From Opisthocomus hoazin (Eukaryota > Chordata > Aves > Opisthocomiformes > Opisthocomidae): a stretch of DNA of 64,000 nucleotides. The notes beneath the pieces were generated by a model. That model was not told the DNA's origin. It saw nothing but the letters and a program-made list of their open reading frames with translations, and ran no database searches. The stretch lies in contig NC_134420.1 of assembly GCF_030867145.1 (NCBI RefSeq), positions 9,319,323 through 9,383,322 on the forward strand, written 5' to 3'. How positions within the stretch are numbered: the stretch's first letter is position 1; the number at the start of each line of letters is the position of its first letter. The position numbers were made by a program, and so were the translations under genes. Positions 13,991 to 26,432 of this stretch are shown here, piece by piece.

Positions 13991-15319
13991 CATAACAAAC
14001 TGCAGCCAGCCACCCCAAAAAAGGCAGCGATAGCTCATCACAGTGCCAGGGAAGTGCTGGGAAATCCTGACACCAGTGGATTTTCAACTAGGGAGCAAAG
14101 CCAAAAGAGCAATTAACGATTAGAAAGAGAAGGGAGACAAACGCAGGTTGGAAAAAAATGTGTCTGTTCTTCTAACAAGTAAAGTAAGTATTAGGTTAAA
14201 ATGAACTGCTGGAGAGCAGGAGACGTAATAAGCTGATGTCATTCCAGTAAGAATGAGCGACTTTACAAAAGATACACTGCAGCTCATCTGGGACCTAGGG
14301 GTTGAAACCACATGGCTGGCATGATGCAAGAAATAACACTAGATGTTCTTAATATCCATAAAGCCAAAAATCATAATACAGTCACTAGAATATGGATATT
14401 TTGACATAAAGAAGAAGCAGAAGTCAGGGGAAAAGAAATGTTCATGTTTACATGGTAAGCTGTTTATGTTTACATGGTAAGCTGTTAGCTTTCAAAACAG
14501 AAAAACCTACATGAGCTGAAACCGACACAAAAATACACATGCTACTGCCTTAAACAATGCAGTACAGAAACCAGGTCCCTGAAAAAATTTCACAAGCAAG
14601 CAGTCAAAATTAAAAAAAAAAAAAGTAATTCTTTCATACGTGCACACAGAGGCACATAGTCAAGAAGCAGGAGGACTGAAGGGGAGCAAATGAACTTTTA
14701 AGGATGCTGCGTTCAAAGATCCCAAATATTTTATTTACGTGTGTATTCAAGAATTATTTTAAGATGTCATTTCAGCACTTCTATTCTCCCATGTAAGAAA
14801 AACAAATCAGTATTAAAGACTGTTTTCAAGGCAGACAGTGCTGCAACATTTGTGTTTGGAAGCAACAGATCTCCAGAACTGGCTTGTGTGCATGCAAATA
14901 TTTCCAAGTAAGTGTCAGAGGAACTAATTCAAAAACCCTGCATCCTTGCTCATTACCATCAGCTGCTGGAGAGCTGGAAGCTGCTGTATGAGTACTATGT
15001 TTAAAAAACTTGTTGAGCTAGCCTTGAGAATTGCAGCCTACTAAACCTCACTCTACCATCAGAAAAACAAAACTCTTAAAATGAAAATAAAGTATGAAAA
15101 GAACGAGATTATCATTACATAAAAGAGAGAAAATAGTGCAGAGTCTTTTAAAATAAAACTGCCTCAAGTGCAAGCATATTTGATTAATCCACCGCTTTTT
15201 CTAAAAACAGGCGATAGCCTTCATCACAAAAAGCGACAAAGGGAACAAAACCAACTTGGGAAGTAAAAATCACCAAAGAAGAGGAAGAAGAAAAGGCTTT
15301 CAGCTGCTTTGACAATGAG
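13991..15319. other. Intergenic DNA with a short tandem duplication
   Basis: No gene is seen. An exact 21-base unit beginning ATGTTTACATGG is repeated at 14444-14464 and 14466-14486 (period 22). An A13 run lies at 14612-14624. The rest is plain AT-rich DNA. Confidence 0.55.
14444..14486. repeat. 22-bp tandem duplication
   Basis: Two identical 21-base copies are separated by one base. The perfect identity suggests a recent event. It duplicates a TGTTTAC forkhead-type core. Confidence 0.9.
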
Positions 15320-15530
15320 GTGACTCAAAGAACTGTGTTAGGTACAGCCTCGTTTAATATGTTAGCAAACAGGAGAAGCAGCTTCAAAATCCAGCCAATA
15401 ACATTGGAATTCGATACGATTATTGAGACTTGTTCAATATTATGAGAATATTACGAACCACTTCAGAAGGACCTAATAAACTAAACAGGCAGAGAGATGC
15501 CAAATGAAGGTCACTGGAGAGAGGCGCATG
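15320..15530 (+). mobile_element. Possible ancient CR1 fragment
   Basis: The text AAGAACTGTGTTAGGTACAG, then TTTAATATGTTAGCAAACAG, then AACATTGGAATTCGATACG resembles the CR1 segment encoding the 'QGsvLGplLFn' part of the reverse transcriptase, followed by 'gacgataccaaattgg'. Decay is heavy. It lies downstream of another + fragment that derives from a later part of CR1, so the two are separate insertions. Confidence 0.3.
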
Positions 15531-15849
15531 TGAATGCGTGTTAGAAAGAATCACTCCCGTGCATCTGTGCTAAAAGGCCCGCACTGACACCGCCTTGGAG
15601 CACACACAAAACCACGCTTGTGGGTACTGCTGTTGACGTTGCTGGAAGAGCTCCGGCAGGAAAACGAAATGCCTGCCTGGATCAGGCCCTACGCTGAATT
15701 TCTGACCGTTGTTGGGGGGGGTGGAACGGAGTGAAACCGTGGGCAGCTGGCAGAAAATCTGTCCATGTGCAAGAACAGGCAAAGAAATAAAGCAAAACAA
15801 AACATGTTCCTTCTGCTGCACCATAAACAACTCGACCACGACAAGAAAG

Positions 15850-17130
15850 GCTAGGTACAGACTAAACTAGGAAATAGTGAGGCCATTACAATTGCATTTT
15901 GTAAAGGAGCGATCTGGCCTTTTTGCTCAGCATAGCCCAAGGAACTGCAGATATGAAATGGGTCCCAGAAGAGGCCACAGAAATGATCAGCTCGCTGAAG
16001 AGAGAGTAGAGGGAGGCTCAGCCCCGGTGACACGTCCGTCCGCTCCCTGCAAGAGCCAGGCTGGCATTGGGAGGCTCTGGTAAGAAGCTGTAGCGAATTA
16101 CCCTGGGGAATTACCCCCGGGACCCAGGGGAGGGTCAGAGGAGAGACTTGGTGGAGTCCCGTCTCCCTGCAGCGCACTCCCAGCCCCTGCGGAGAGGGCT
16201 AACCCCAGGGAGGCTGCGAGCCGTCCCGGCCACAGAACCGGCATCGGGGCCCCACAGCTCAGGAGGCCCGGCCGACACAGGTACCTCCATCCCCGTGCCC
16301 GAGAAAGACCTGCCGGCACAAGAGCTTCGGAAGCCCTCTTCAGGATAAGCATCAAATGCCTTAAGCACCCCCGTAAACATATCCAAGCTCCAGAGATGCC
16401 GGAATGATACGGGCTTCATTTATGTGACAACGGGGGCTTCATGCGGGCTTGGGCACCTGACTGCGTAGTAAGTTTTAAGACTAAACAAAAAGCGACTGTC
16501 TTCATAGTGGAAAAAATAACATTTTATTAGATATTAGTGACAAAACGCGAATTGTTCAGTATTTTCTAGCATAACAAGCAGATACAGAACTGAATAAGAA
16601 AATCTCTGGGTGTTTTACTTTATGCTTTCATGTATTGTGCACTGAGCTTGCCTAAGAGCTAAACAGCATCTGATTTGTGCCTGACAATAAATAGAAAAAG
16701 GATTGCCAATTAAGAATGTGGGGCATCTATTTTTAACGCAACGTTTTCGAACTGGGGGCTGCCTACGAGAGAAAGGCAGTGCCATCTGTTGGGGAGAACC
16801 GGCGGGTTCAGCCAACGGGTTCAGCTTCGCCCGCCCCGCAACAGCAGCCCGCTCCACAAGCCGGGTCTGACGCAGGGTAAACTCTGGCTGGTCGACAGAG
16901 AGGAGAGGGAAACCAATCTAGATGGATTCAGCACCTACTAGCCAGCAGCTATTCGATGTATTGAATACCTTCGCACTCTTTCCCAGCAGCGGTTTCAGGT
17001 CCATGGTGGCCGGACGCCGGGCACAGGAGCGAGGAGGGCAGGAGAAGCCACGGTGGGGTAAATCCAAGCGACTTCGGCCGCGACAGCGGCAACAGAAATT
17101 TTCTTTCCTTGACGCTTCATGAGTCAGCAC
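15850..17130. promoter_or_regulatory. Isolated GC/CpG-richer block with AP-1-like site
   Basis: Two GC-rich cores, about 15990-16350 and 16780-17110, are separated by AT-rich DNA (16480-16740). The second contains many CpGs (GGCCGGACGCCGGGC, CTTCGGCCGCGACAGCGG). A perfect TGAGTCA AP-1 motif follows at 17120-17126. The frames through it do not resemble proteins I know. It could be a remote enhancer or a start site for a non-coding RNA. This is inference from base composition. Confidence 0.35.
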
Positions 17131-20100
17131 TTCTGATGTCAAGACTTTACACTCAAATCGAAACAAGCAGCAGCCCTGTGTGGGAGGAAGACAAATCTGA
17201 GCTCCACAAAGGGATAAGCTGGCATGCTCAGGTGGTCTGCCAATAATTGGGGCTTACGTAATTTTTACTCAGCATTTGCAGACTGTTAGTGATTTTGCTT
17301 TAAATATGCAGCAGTAAAATGGTTGTAGGCAAATACAGGTTTTGATAGTTGCACTGAGTTCGAAAGCCAATGTATTTAACATTTAAATATGCTGCATGCA
17401 CCTTATGAATTATTTACTTCCACCAGCCTTTCTGGAGATGTACGTATATTCTCACACCCCCACATGCATAGCGGCACAACCACATGTATGTGTATCAGCT
17501 GAGTCTTTCAGCTAATCATGTTTTTCTGTGGCTATTTAGCACGTTGCTACTTTCATTTACTGGTCAGGGTAGGCCAGTGGATATCAAATATGGACCTTTT
17601 TTTGCCCGGTGAGGGCCTGACACATCGGCTAGAGTCACGTTGATGGTTATTCAACAGAACTGCAGTAGCCGCTATTTTTGCTCCATTCCCACAGCAGCAA
17701 TAAAACAGTAGCACAAAACAGAAAGTGACACACCAGATACACTGAACAGCAGCTGCCCTTAGAATCCAAGCAGCCCCCCTGGACTGATTTGCCATTCACA
17801 AATGGCTACTTTTTTTTTCTTTTTTTTTTTTTTTTTTTTATAATGAGGAGGTGTAATTAAAGAAGAAGAGGGGGGAAAATGGGATCATATTAGCAATAAG
17901 AGCAAACACATTTCCTCAGTTGAGTAACTGTGCTTTAAGGTATCTGTGGAGAGGAATGTATCAGTGAGGTGTCTTCTTTAACAAAAGATCATCAGTAACA
18001 GCAAGTGGACAGTCTCACACTTCACTGTCCAGTCCTTGCCTGACTGGTAAAAAATTAATTTTTTAGTCAATACCAGAGAAAGCAGTTGTATATAAAAGCC
18101 ATGTAAGTGGTGAAAGCACACATCAGATGTGCCCTTGGGCAGGATTAATGTACAGACAAGCTTGTGGAAAAGAATCTTTTTCTTTTTTAAACAGATAAAT
18201 GTATTTTGAACTAAGCCAGGAAGACTTATCTTTATGGTGTTCCATGCTGCCCTGTTTTACGTATTGCACATCACAAGATATGAAATGAAAAAGCATTTCT
18301 CTGGTGCCAAAGGGGAGAGAGACTTGAAAGAACCACTTACAGAAGTACCATTTCAGTTGTAAGAAGTGCACTTTGATTTTTTCCCAGCTGAACTCCGTAA
18401 GTGTGCAAAGTCCAGGCAAACAGAATATTAATCTTTGATGAAGCAAACCTAAAACTGTACAGTCTTGGATTGCAGCCATAATTATATTGTATTCAAATGC
18501 CAAGGCTCCTTTCTGAATAAATGAACTTAAAGTATTCCGTGGAACAATACTCTGTGGGGAGATGGAATTAAACAGCACTTCCAAACTCCAGATGATCTAC
18601 AGACCAGCCAGAACCCGAATTGGAGCTAAAAATATTCAGTGACCCTAGCACTGCAGAGATTGTGATAGAAGTCTTTTTTTCATAACATATGTTTGCAGAT
18701 ATGTCATCATCATCTGTGGTCAGACTAGTGCCAAATAAAGACTTACAAATCTTCCTAGATTTTTCACCTCTCTGCTTGTTCCAGCAGTAACATTGGCTTT
18801 TATTCACCATGTCTGGCATGTTTTAGTAATTCTCAGTCATGATGAGCTCTTGTGCCCTCAATATTTGTTTGCTTGTGTTTTTTTAAAATAGATGTACAGT
18901 AATTTCTCTTATTTTTTTCCTCATTCTTACTATCTGTATTATGTTTATTTCTTCCGATTTAGGAAGGACAGGAATCCCTTTCTACATCCTGCACATGCCC
19001 TCAACAGTTTAAGACTCAAGTCATCCTTTTATTTAATATTAACAAACAAACCAGTCGTATTTTATACTGGATGACTGTGTAACCATCAGCAGAGCAAAGC
19101 TCAGCTAAAAGGCCTGTCCCCAGTACTTCTAGCCTGGGGATCTGGAAACGCTTCCCAGCTCCTGTGACTGCTCTGCCTGCATGTCAGGATGAGTCCCAAG
19201 TCTTAATCATCTCTTATACTCTGATTTTCACTGCGAGAAGGCCAAGGTGTACAGGTTAGGAACATGTCACAGCATGCTGTAATAGTTCTGGATGATCTGA
19301 GCGATAAGGCACTGGGACTATAGGGTACGGCCGTCGCTTGTGATATGGATTTTGCTATTTAGAGCACAGGAACGTTTTTTATTTTCCCCCTAAACTCAGG
19401 AATTCGCAGTACACAAAATTCATTTCCAAAGTGTGAGAGCAAGTGAGTATTAACTAGCATTAGTGGCTGGTACACACTGCTAGAACTTTTTCATCATACC
19501 CCATAAGCCATAGTTTTCCTCATAATTCATTATTCTGTCTAGTCTGGCCTGGATCAGCAAGCAAGTTAAATATGTGCAGGGCTTCACATCACAGTGGGAT
19601 GACCCAAGTGAGTAAAGACAGAATTGTGTTTCAAAAAGTGTATTGTCAATGCTCACAACAGGTCAAACCCATCCACTAGGTAAATTCTGTTTACCTTAGG
19701 GATGCTATACCAAACATGCAGATTTTAAGGCTATGAGTTAGTTTCCCTGATGCTGATGGGAATTTTAACCTCAGTCAAGGAAGCGTCTGGGCCTGAAGAC
19801 GTCAATAATCACTAGCAGGTGATGAGTGTCTGTGCTGAATGATCCCATTTAAAATCCTGCCAGGCATCTATTTGCCTCTTCAGCTCCTTAGTTACTTTTG
19901 TGTATCTGGCCTTTGTTCTGTGGAGAGTCTTTGGTTTAGTCTTCTTTCTATAGTCTTTTGTCTTTGAAGGATTGATTTATTGCTATCTGATATGAGCTAC
20001 ATAATCCAGCAAAATTGCCTTGTCTCAACAGTTTATAGTTCTGCTCAAGATTTATGTTTCATCCATCCTTCCAAGGAAAGTACTTGTTTTTTCTTCTTTA

Positions 20101-21884
20101 CGATTTTAAATGTTTGCCCTCTTTTAGGAAGGGAGATTAACCTAAAATCTGAATCACTTTAAAATTTGAGCTAGCTCAGTTTAGGACTGGCATTTTATAA
20201 CATAAAAACATACAAGCTCCCTTCCATCTGTGTTCCCCCATGCATTTTTTCCTAATGCACTCGGATTGTTCCTACCCCTCACTCCAGCTCTTCCTCAGAA
20301 CTTCCTCACCTTCTGCCCAGACCTCTCTTTCCTTTTTGATGTTTCACCTTGTTTAAAACACTGTGGCCAACCCAATTTTCATTGGTCTAACCCTGTCATT
20401 CACTCCTGTTGAATCTCTGTGATTCTTTTTTTTCCACTGCCTGGGATGAGTGTTCTACCTTCAGCCCATGCACAGTTGTCTCCTTGATTGCTTAATCTCT
20501 CACCCGTCATCTTTCACTTCCCCTTCAGTCACACACTGAAGTCCCTTTCTTTACTTCCCTCCCAAATGTGGGTTCTGCATTAGAATCCGCATGAAAGCAA
20601 ATGTTGTGAAAGCTCCTGTAACAACAGGTTGTTTCTGATGCAGTGACAAACGCTGCAGTTTAACATAAATAGCTATTGTATTTGTCGGCAAACGGTCCTA
20701 TTAGACCATCATAAACAGAGCTCTGCAATGCACCTCGCTGGCACCTTGTAGGGTGCACTTTGCCACCAGATGTGACACAGAAAGGGATGGTCCTGAGAAG
20801 AGCAGCTTTATGCCCACTTGTGCATCCTCCAATTGTGGATTTCCATGGGGAAACCATGAACAATTCTGTAGCTCAGAGAGCTGCGAGGAAGGGAACTCCA
20901 ACCTAGGAGTTATCACCTCCTTCCAAAATTGCACAGTGCCTAAACCGACCCCCTGTTACCTCTGCTTGGAGCCCTCAGTCTGCTAGAGAGCTGTAACCCC
21001 TTCCCAGCACCACTGCACCAAGGAGTGGCAGCAAAACCAGAACATTGTCCTCTACATCTGAATGTTCAGTGAATCAACAGGGCTGTGAAGAGGAGGAAGG
21101 GGACACGGCCTGGGCTGGCCAAAATAATCTTCAACATCCTCTGCTTCGTGAATACGCTCATAAGCAAATACATAAAGAAGGCCAAACACACAGTTTTCAC
21201 ACCAATAACACTCACATTCAGAGTAAGAATGTTGTGGAAATTAAAAGCCTCTGAAAGATCAGGTGACCTTTATAGGGACCCCTTGACTCACCTATATAGC
21301 TACACCCTCCGTGCCTCAGTTACTGTTCTTCACAGGTGTCACAGGTTCTGCAGCCTCCAGGTACTTCAGCAGAAGGCACAGGTGCGGGATGTCTTTTAGT
21401 GATCAACCCATTAACTTCCATGCCATTGACCTTTGCAGCAGTGCCTACTATGCACAAAGTATGACAACATTGAACATTGTAAAGAGGTTTTTTTATGTTT
21501 CTTTTCAAACCAAGTATTTTTGATTAAGACAGTTCAACTCCTATCAAAGTTTGCATCTGAACCTTTTTAAGGTTCATAATAATCTTCTATACCTAAAAAA
21601 AGAGTGATGGCTAACATTAGGTGTGTAGGCAAATATTCTTAACCCCAGGACACAATCAAGAGTGGCCAGGTATGCTTTGCTGCTCTCATCTGAGCTACAT
21701 ATGATGTTTCTGATGTGATAATTCACATTATGATGTCTATCCAACATCTGCTTTTACCATATTGGACTGTGAATATTTCAGATCAACAACTGAAATCCAG
21801 ATGTGTTTGTGTCATGAACTCTCTGCACTCTACTTGAAATGATTCGTCTTTAGAAACAGAATTAAGGATGCATTCACGCTTGAT
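17131..21884. other. Intergenic DNA with poly(T) and possible conserved patch
   Basis: No gene is seen. The part at about 17230-17420 (CCAATAATTGGGGC, TTTAAATATGC, TGAATTATTTAC) has the texture of conserved noncoding DNA. A 153-codon minus frame at 18123-18584 is judged chance. A pyrimidine-rich strand bias runs from about 20220 to 20570 without a recognisable element. Confidence 0.5.
17811..17839. repeat. Poly(T) tract
   Basis: T8-C-T20 on the + strand. Read on the minus strand it could be the poly(A) tail of a retrocopy lying at higher coordinates. No AATAAA lies near it on that strand, and no gene-like body follows. Confidence 0.85.
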
Positions 21885-21991
21885 CCTGTGCAGCCTACTG
21901 TAGGTGACCCTGCTTCGGCAGGGGGGTTGGACTAGATGACCCACAGAGGTCCCTTCCAACCCCTACTATTCTGTGATTCTGTGATTCTGTG
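21885..21991 (+). mobile_element. CR1 LINE 3' tail, plus strand
   Basis: The end of the CR1 3' untranslated region is clear: GACCCTGCTTCGGCAGGGGG, then GTTGGACTAGATGACCC, then AGAGGTCCCTTCCAACCCC. It finishes with three exact copies of the eight-base terminal repeat ATTCTGTG (21968-21991). The copy is truncated to about 100 bases, as is common for CR1. Confidence 0.95.
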
Positions 21992-24900
21992 AACAGTAAC
22001 CTGAAATGTTCCTCATGCCCAGCAGAGCTTTTGTGGGAGAATCCAGCCACCTGGGTCCAAATTCCCTAACACTCTGGGCCAGCGGCATGTGCAGAAGGGA
22101 CTCCCTCCCTTCTCAGTGCAAAAGCTGCAAGTACAAGACAGACCATGATCACATTTTACGCCATTATTATCCCCACTTCTAACGTAATTCTCTTGCACTA
22201 ACCCCCCCAGACTTTTACGATACAGTCTCCCTTCTAAGAACAGCATAACACTTTATATATGGTCACAAAATCAACAAAAGTCATACATCTTTTTCCCCAT
22301 GTCTCTCTACAAAGCTGGATAATTTTAAAAAGAAAACAATTTACACAAACAGTACCTTTGTAACCTGCCATCTTTTATCAGTTATCTTGACCCTATCTTT
22401 GTCCCTTTTTTACCAATCAAGTTGAGGATTTCTGCCCTGGTCACTGGCTTCCCCTTCCTTCCCTTGTGTAGGGGGAGTGGAGGGATGAGAGCTGTCAGAA
22501 AGCTGGAGGGATGACAATCTGTAGGGAGCAAAACGGGCGGGATGGGCTATGGAGCACATCACATAACCTGGGGGTACAGGTATGAGAATTTTTCAGACTG
22601 ACTTTACAAGGACCCCAGGGTTAGCCTAAATACTAAACACAGGGAATTTTGCACATATCTAATACTTTAACACCCATCCCAAAATAGTGGAATATCTCTA
22701 GTTACAACACAGGAAAGTTGTTGTTAAGGCTTAACTCATATCACAACTTCTTAAGACCAGTTATTGGCTTTTTCCTTTGTTTTATCTCTCCACCAAGCCT
22801 GAGCACTAACTGGTGCTATAGATGGAGTTCACGTGCACACATGCGAGAGCCACACATCCAGCTGCTCACTTGCACTTGGAATCAAACATGGATGCCCAGA
22901 CTCTGGCACCCAGCTCTTACCAATGTCCTCAACTTCCAAAAGGAAATACACGTCCACAGATTCAACCAGCTCCACCTGGAGTTTAAAGTATTGCGACTTT
23001 CAAAGGAGTACGGTGGACTGCTCATTTCTCTGTGTGTGGTAAAACACACAGAATTGCTCTCTGTCTACCATTAGCGTGGTCCAATGCGGCTTTCGAATTC
23101 CCTGCGACACGGTGGGGAAGCACAGGAGTGTACACAGCTACACAGCATCTCTCCTGCAGTCACCAGGGCAGCTCTGCACAGCCTGCTCAGGGCTGTACCC
23201 AGAGGACTGAGAATGGACTCACTCTTACTAGAGCTACGCTTCAGAACTATGCCACAGAGCTTAAAAACAGAGCACTGAAAAGGGTAAAAAGATGGGAAAG
23301 AGATAGAGGGAAGTGCTCACCATAGCCAGGGGACCTACATTTACCAGTCTGGGTCAAAACGCAGTTTATTATCATAATTTCTGCTCATTAAAACACTTAT
23401 TGGATCACCCAGTTCAGATGTGCATAACTTCAGAAGCATGTTCCTCATTCGTTACAGGTACCTGGCACTTCCTGTATTCTAAGGAGAATTTATATTTTTA
23501 GACAAGAGCCTAAGTAAAGGTGCTTTAAAAAACCAGCTGCAAACAATCAGGAGTATTCTGACAAAAAATTTTCACTGGAAAATACTGATTCATGGAACCC
23601 TGACCTTCCTTTTTCCTTTTTTTTTGGTAGGAAGAAGGTCAGAGAAATATTTCTTCAGAACTCTAACAGACTTTTCAGAAAAAAAGCTACGGAGAATAAA
23701 AGCATTACTGTATTAACCTGAGACACAGGAGACCCAGACTCAGCTTGGAGCTTTACCTGATTTGATTTTGGCCTTAGCACATCCCAGGTGAATGCCCTGA
23801 CCAACTGCATGCACCTCGGCTTCTGGCACTGGCCCAGGAAATTTATGGAGCCCGGGAATTAAAAATGTTCCTTGGATACTCATCAAGAAGATAGGACAAT
23901 GGCAGGAGTAGGACCCATATCTGCAGAAATAATGGGAAAGAAAAACAGGTGCAAAAAGAAATTTGTCCAAATGAAATGAAAAAAATACCACTTTACAACA
24001 TATCAGTCACTAAGATGCCTAGTTTCTCTACCTTAAAACCAGGAAAACCAGAATCTCTTCCATCAGGTCTGCAATCCCCATTTACAGTGATAAATAGCGG
24101 TACAGTGCTTCGACCATCCTCTTGAAAAAAGCATATGGATCATCAAATTCTAATACCCCTAAGTCTGAGGAAAACTCCCAGTGACTTTATTAAGAGTTTT
24201 GTCTTGATGACTAGGGATTTTGGAGTTCAGGGGGTGGCCCTGAAATTTCAGGGTCACATCTCCTCAGTAGCACAGCTGAACACAAAACAACCAAGCTCAA
24301 AGGAATCAACCAGGACTTTGAAATTCTTCTCCTCCCCCTAAGGCATCACACAGCAGTGTACAAGTTGCAAACGTGATGTGCGATTTGCCTTCTATTTGCC
24401 AAGATTTGGATTCCTTTTCTGATCCTGCCTATTGTGCTATCACACCGAATGCCACCGCAGTCTCAGTAAATGCCATAAGATGCTACAAGTCCATGCTTTC
24501 TCAGATTCTGCATTTCCCACACTGCTTAGATTTACTTGTCACTGTTTTCCTGCTTGATAACTGCAGGAATGAGAATATTAGGAGTGGAAGTCTAATCAGT
24601 GACCACTCTGGCCATTCAACCTGTCAGAGCTGAAAACTCCGGAATGAGCTGCAGTGGGTCAGTGATATGCTAACACATCAATCAGAGCAGGAGGTTCCTG
24701 TGCACCAGGGCTCCTCTTTAGCACATACCCTAGCGAGAAGTGGAAGCCATAAAATAAAATTTAAAAAAAACCCCCAAAACCAAAACAAGCCAAAATCAAG
24801 CAAAGATCAAAAATCACAAAACATGGGTCTAAGTCTTTTTTCAGCTTGGTGGAAATACCACAGAAATTTACTTGTCCTTTAGATACAGTATCAGGCAGGT

Positions 24901-25117
24901 ATTGAACTAAAGATGATGGGGTTTTTTTCAAAGTCGTATCAAAGATCTGACTCTTTCTTGCACAGTGGATCTAAATATGAGATGTGCACAAATTCTTATA
25001 AACCTCATCAATAGCTATTTAAATATATATATACATAAAACAAAACCCACAAGTACAAGTAAATGAATTCAAATGTTCACATTGCTCAATTAAAGCTCAG
25101 CCAGCAATGGGCCTGGG
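21992..25117. other. Intergenic DNA, possible ancient repeat traces
   Basis: No gene is seen. At about 23720-23840 the text GACACAGGAGACCCAGACTC and GCCCTGACCAACTGCATGC recalls an ancient MIR/L2-type segment, too diverged to assert. Confidence 0.45.
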
Positions 25118-25235
25118 CAGCTATGGCCCCAGTTCAACAAACCACTTAAGCATATGCTTAAAACAAGCTCTGGATCAATTCCCAGTGAGGATTAATGCCC
25201 ATTCGTAAATGCTTCGCTCCTTTGGAAATCACAGA
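25118..25235. mobile_element. Palindromic amniote repeat relic
   Basis: CCCCAGTTCAACAAACCAC is followed by the perfect 16-base palindrome TTAAGCATATGCTTAA (25146-25161). This recalls an abundant sauropsid repeat ('cagcaaagcacttaagcatgtgcttaa'). The second half is eroded, so the element's end is uncertain. Confidence 0.45.
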
Positions 25236-26261
25236 ATGAAATATCCCTGGAAAAGCCTTAAAAGTAAAAACACAATTTTGGTTGCTTGTTTTTAAATGAT
25301 CTTAAGCCAAACTGAATATTCAAGACTCAGCAAACTCTCCACAGACAAACGTTTATTTTCATTCTATAGCACCTTGTGCAGTGAAATTAAAATTTGAGAA
25401 TGTAGCACAGGGCAGCCAGAGGGAAAGATGACAGCAGAAGGTGGAGGTTAATGCAGAAGGACTGCCTGAGCTTTCCAAGTACGTTATAATAGAAAGCACA
25501 CGAATAAGATGGCTAAGCCGGTAAATAACGATAAATCAATCTACTGCTATTTCTGTGGTTCTGCAAGATGCACATGTCCTGACAGTCCTGTTTAGGTATT
25601 AAATTGAGAATGTGAATTGATACAAAGTGAAATGTTTTCTTTCCCTCAAGCTTCTTTTGTGCCTAGATGGACTGATGTTCACACTCCACTTTTTTCCTTT
25701 GGTTAACCAAAGAAATAAATTCTTGATTAGATCCACATTTTTCATGTTTTGCAGAGAATTTTTTGCCTACACATACAAGTCCTGCTGGGGTAAGCCAGCA
25801 GAGACCTATTGACTTAGTGTCGTAGCAAATTACATGGCCCTATAGTCACATGAAATATTAACTCAAGGGACCGATATTTTCACTGGATCAAAGACCGATT
25901 AATGAGAAACAGAATACTGGTTTTCAAAGAGGGTTTAAGAAGTTAGAACAAAACACAGATCACTTAATATACTGCAAAAGTTGCAGTAACTTCCTGACAG
26001 TTTGCTTGCCTACAAACCTCTCAGCCCTGATTTATTAATATTAGATGCTGTGCCAAGTTCATGTCATAAAGGATAGATGCTGTGTGCCCACGCTCTGCTT
26101 GGAACTGCATAAACATGATCATCAACTAGATTTGACATCATAATCAAAACAATGAAAATAAGTTAAAGGTGGCAGGCAATACCCAAGAAACTGTATTAAG
26201 AAGCTTTGTCTACACTAAGAAAAATAAAATTTGCCTCCACTGATGGAGGGAAGGACCTGTT

Positions 26262-26432
26262 TTTTAGAGGAATTCAGGTGCTTAAAGAAGCAGATGGGTG
26301 CACAGCGGGATTTTTAGAAGCTCTTAGATGGCAACTCCCACTGAAACTGCTGTGTATTAGGCAGCTAGGTATTTCAGAAAATTCACATTACCTGCATCTT
26401 TAAGCACCTAAATACCTTTAAATATTTGGCCC
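26262..26432. mobile_element. Palindromic MITE-like relic
   Basis: The arms AGGTGCTTAAAGAAGCA (26276-26292) and TGCATCTTTAAGCACCT (26393-26409) are inverted copies matching at 16 of 17 bases. Between them lie GCGGGATTTTTAGAAGC and GGCAACTCCCACTGAAA. This is the order of an old amniote palindromic repeat ('taggtgcctaaa.atgcagat ... gggattttcaaaagc ... aactcccattgaaa ... taggtgcctaaatacctttaaa'). It is non-coding and ends in AAATATTTGGCCC. Confidence 0.7.

Noticed and set aside
18123..18584. 153-codon minus-strand frame beside a poly(T) tract, considered as a retrocopy
   Set aside because: No poly(A) signal near the tract on that strand, and the translation resembles no protein I know.
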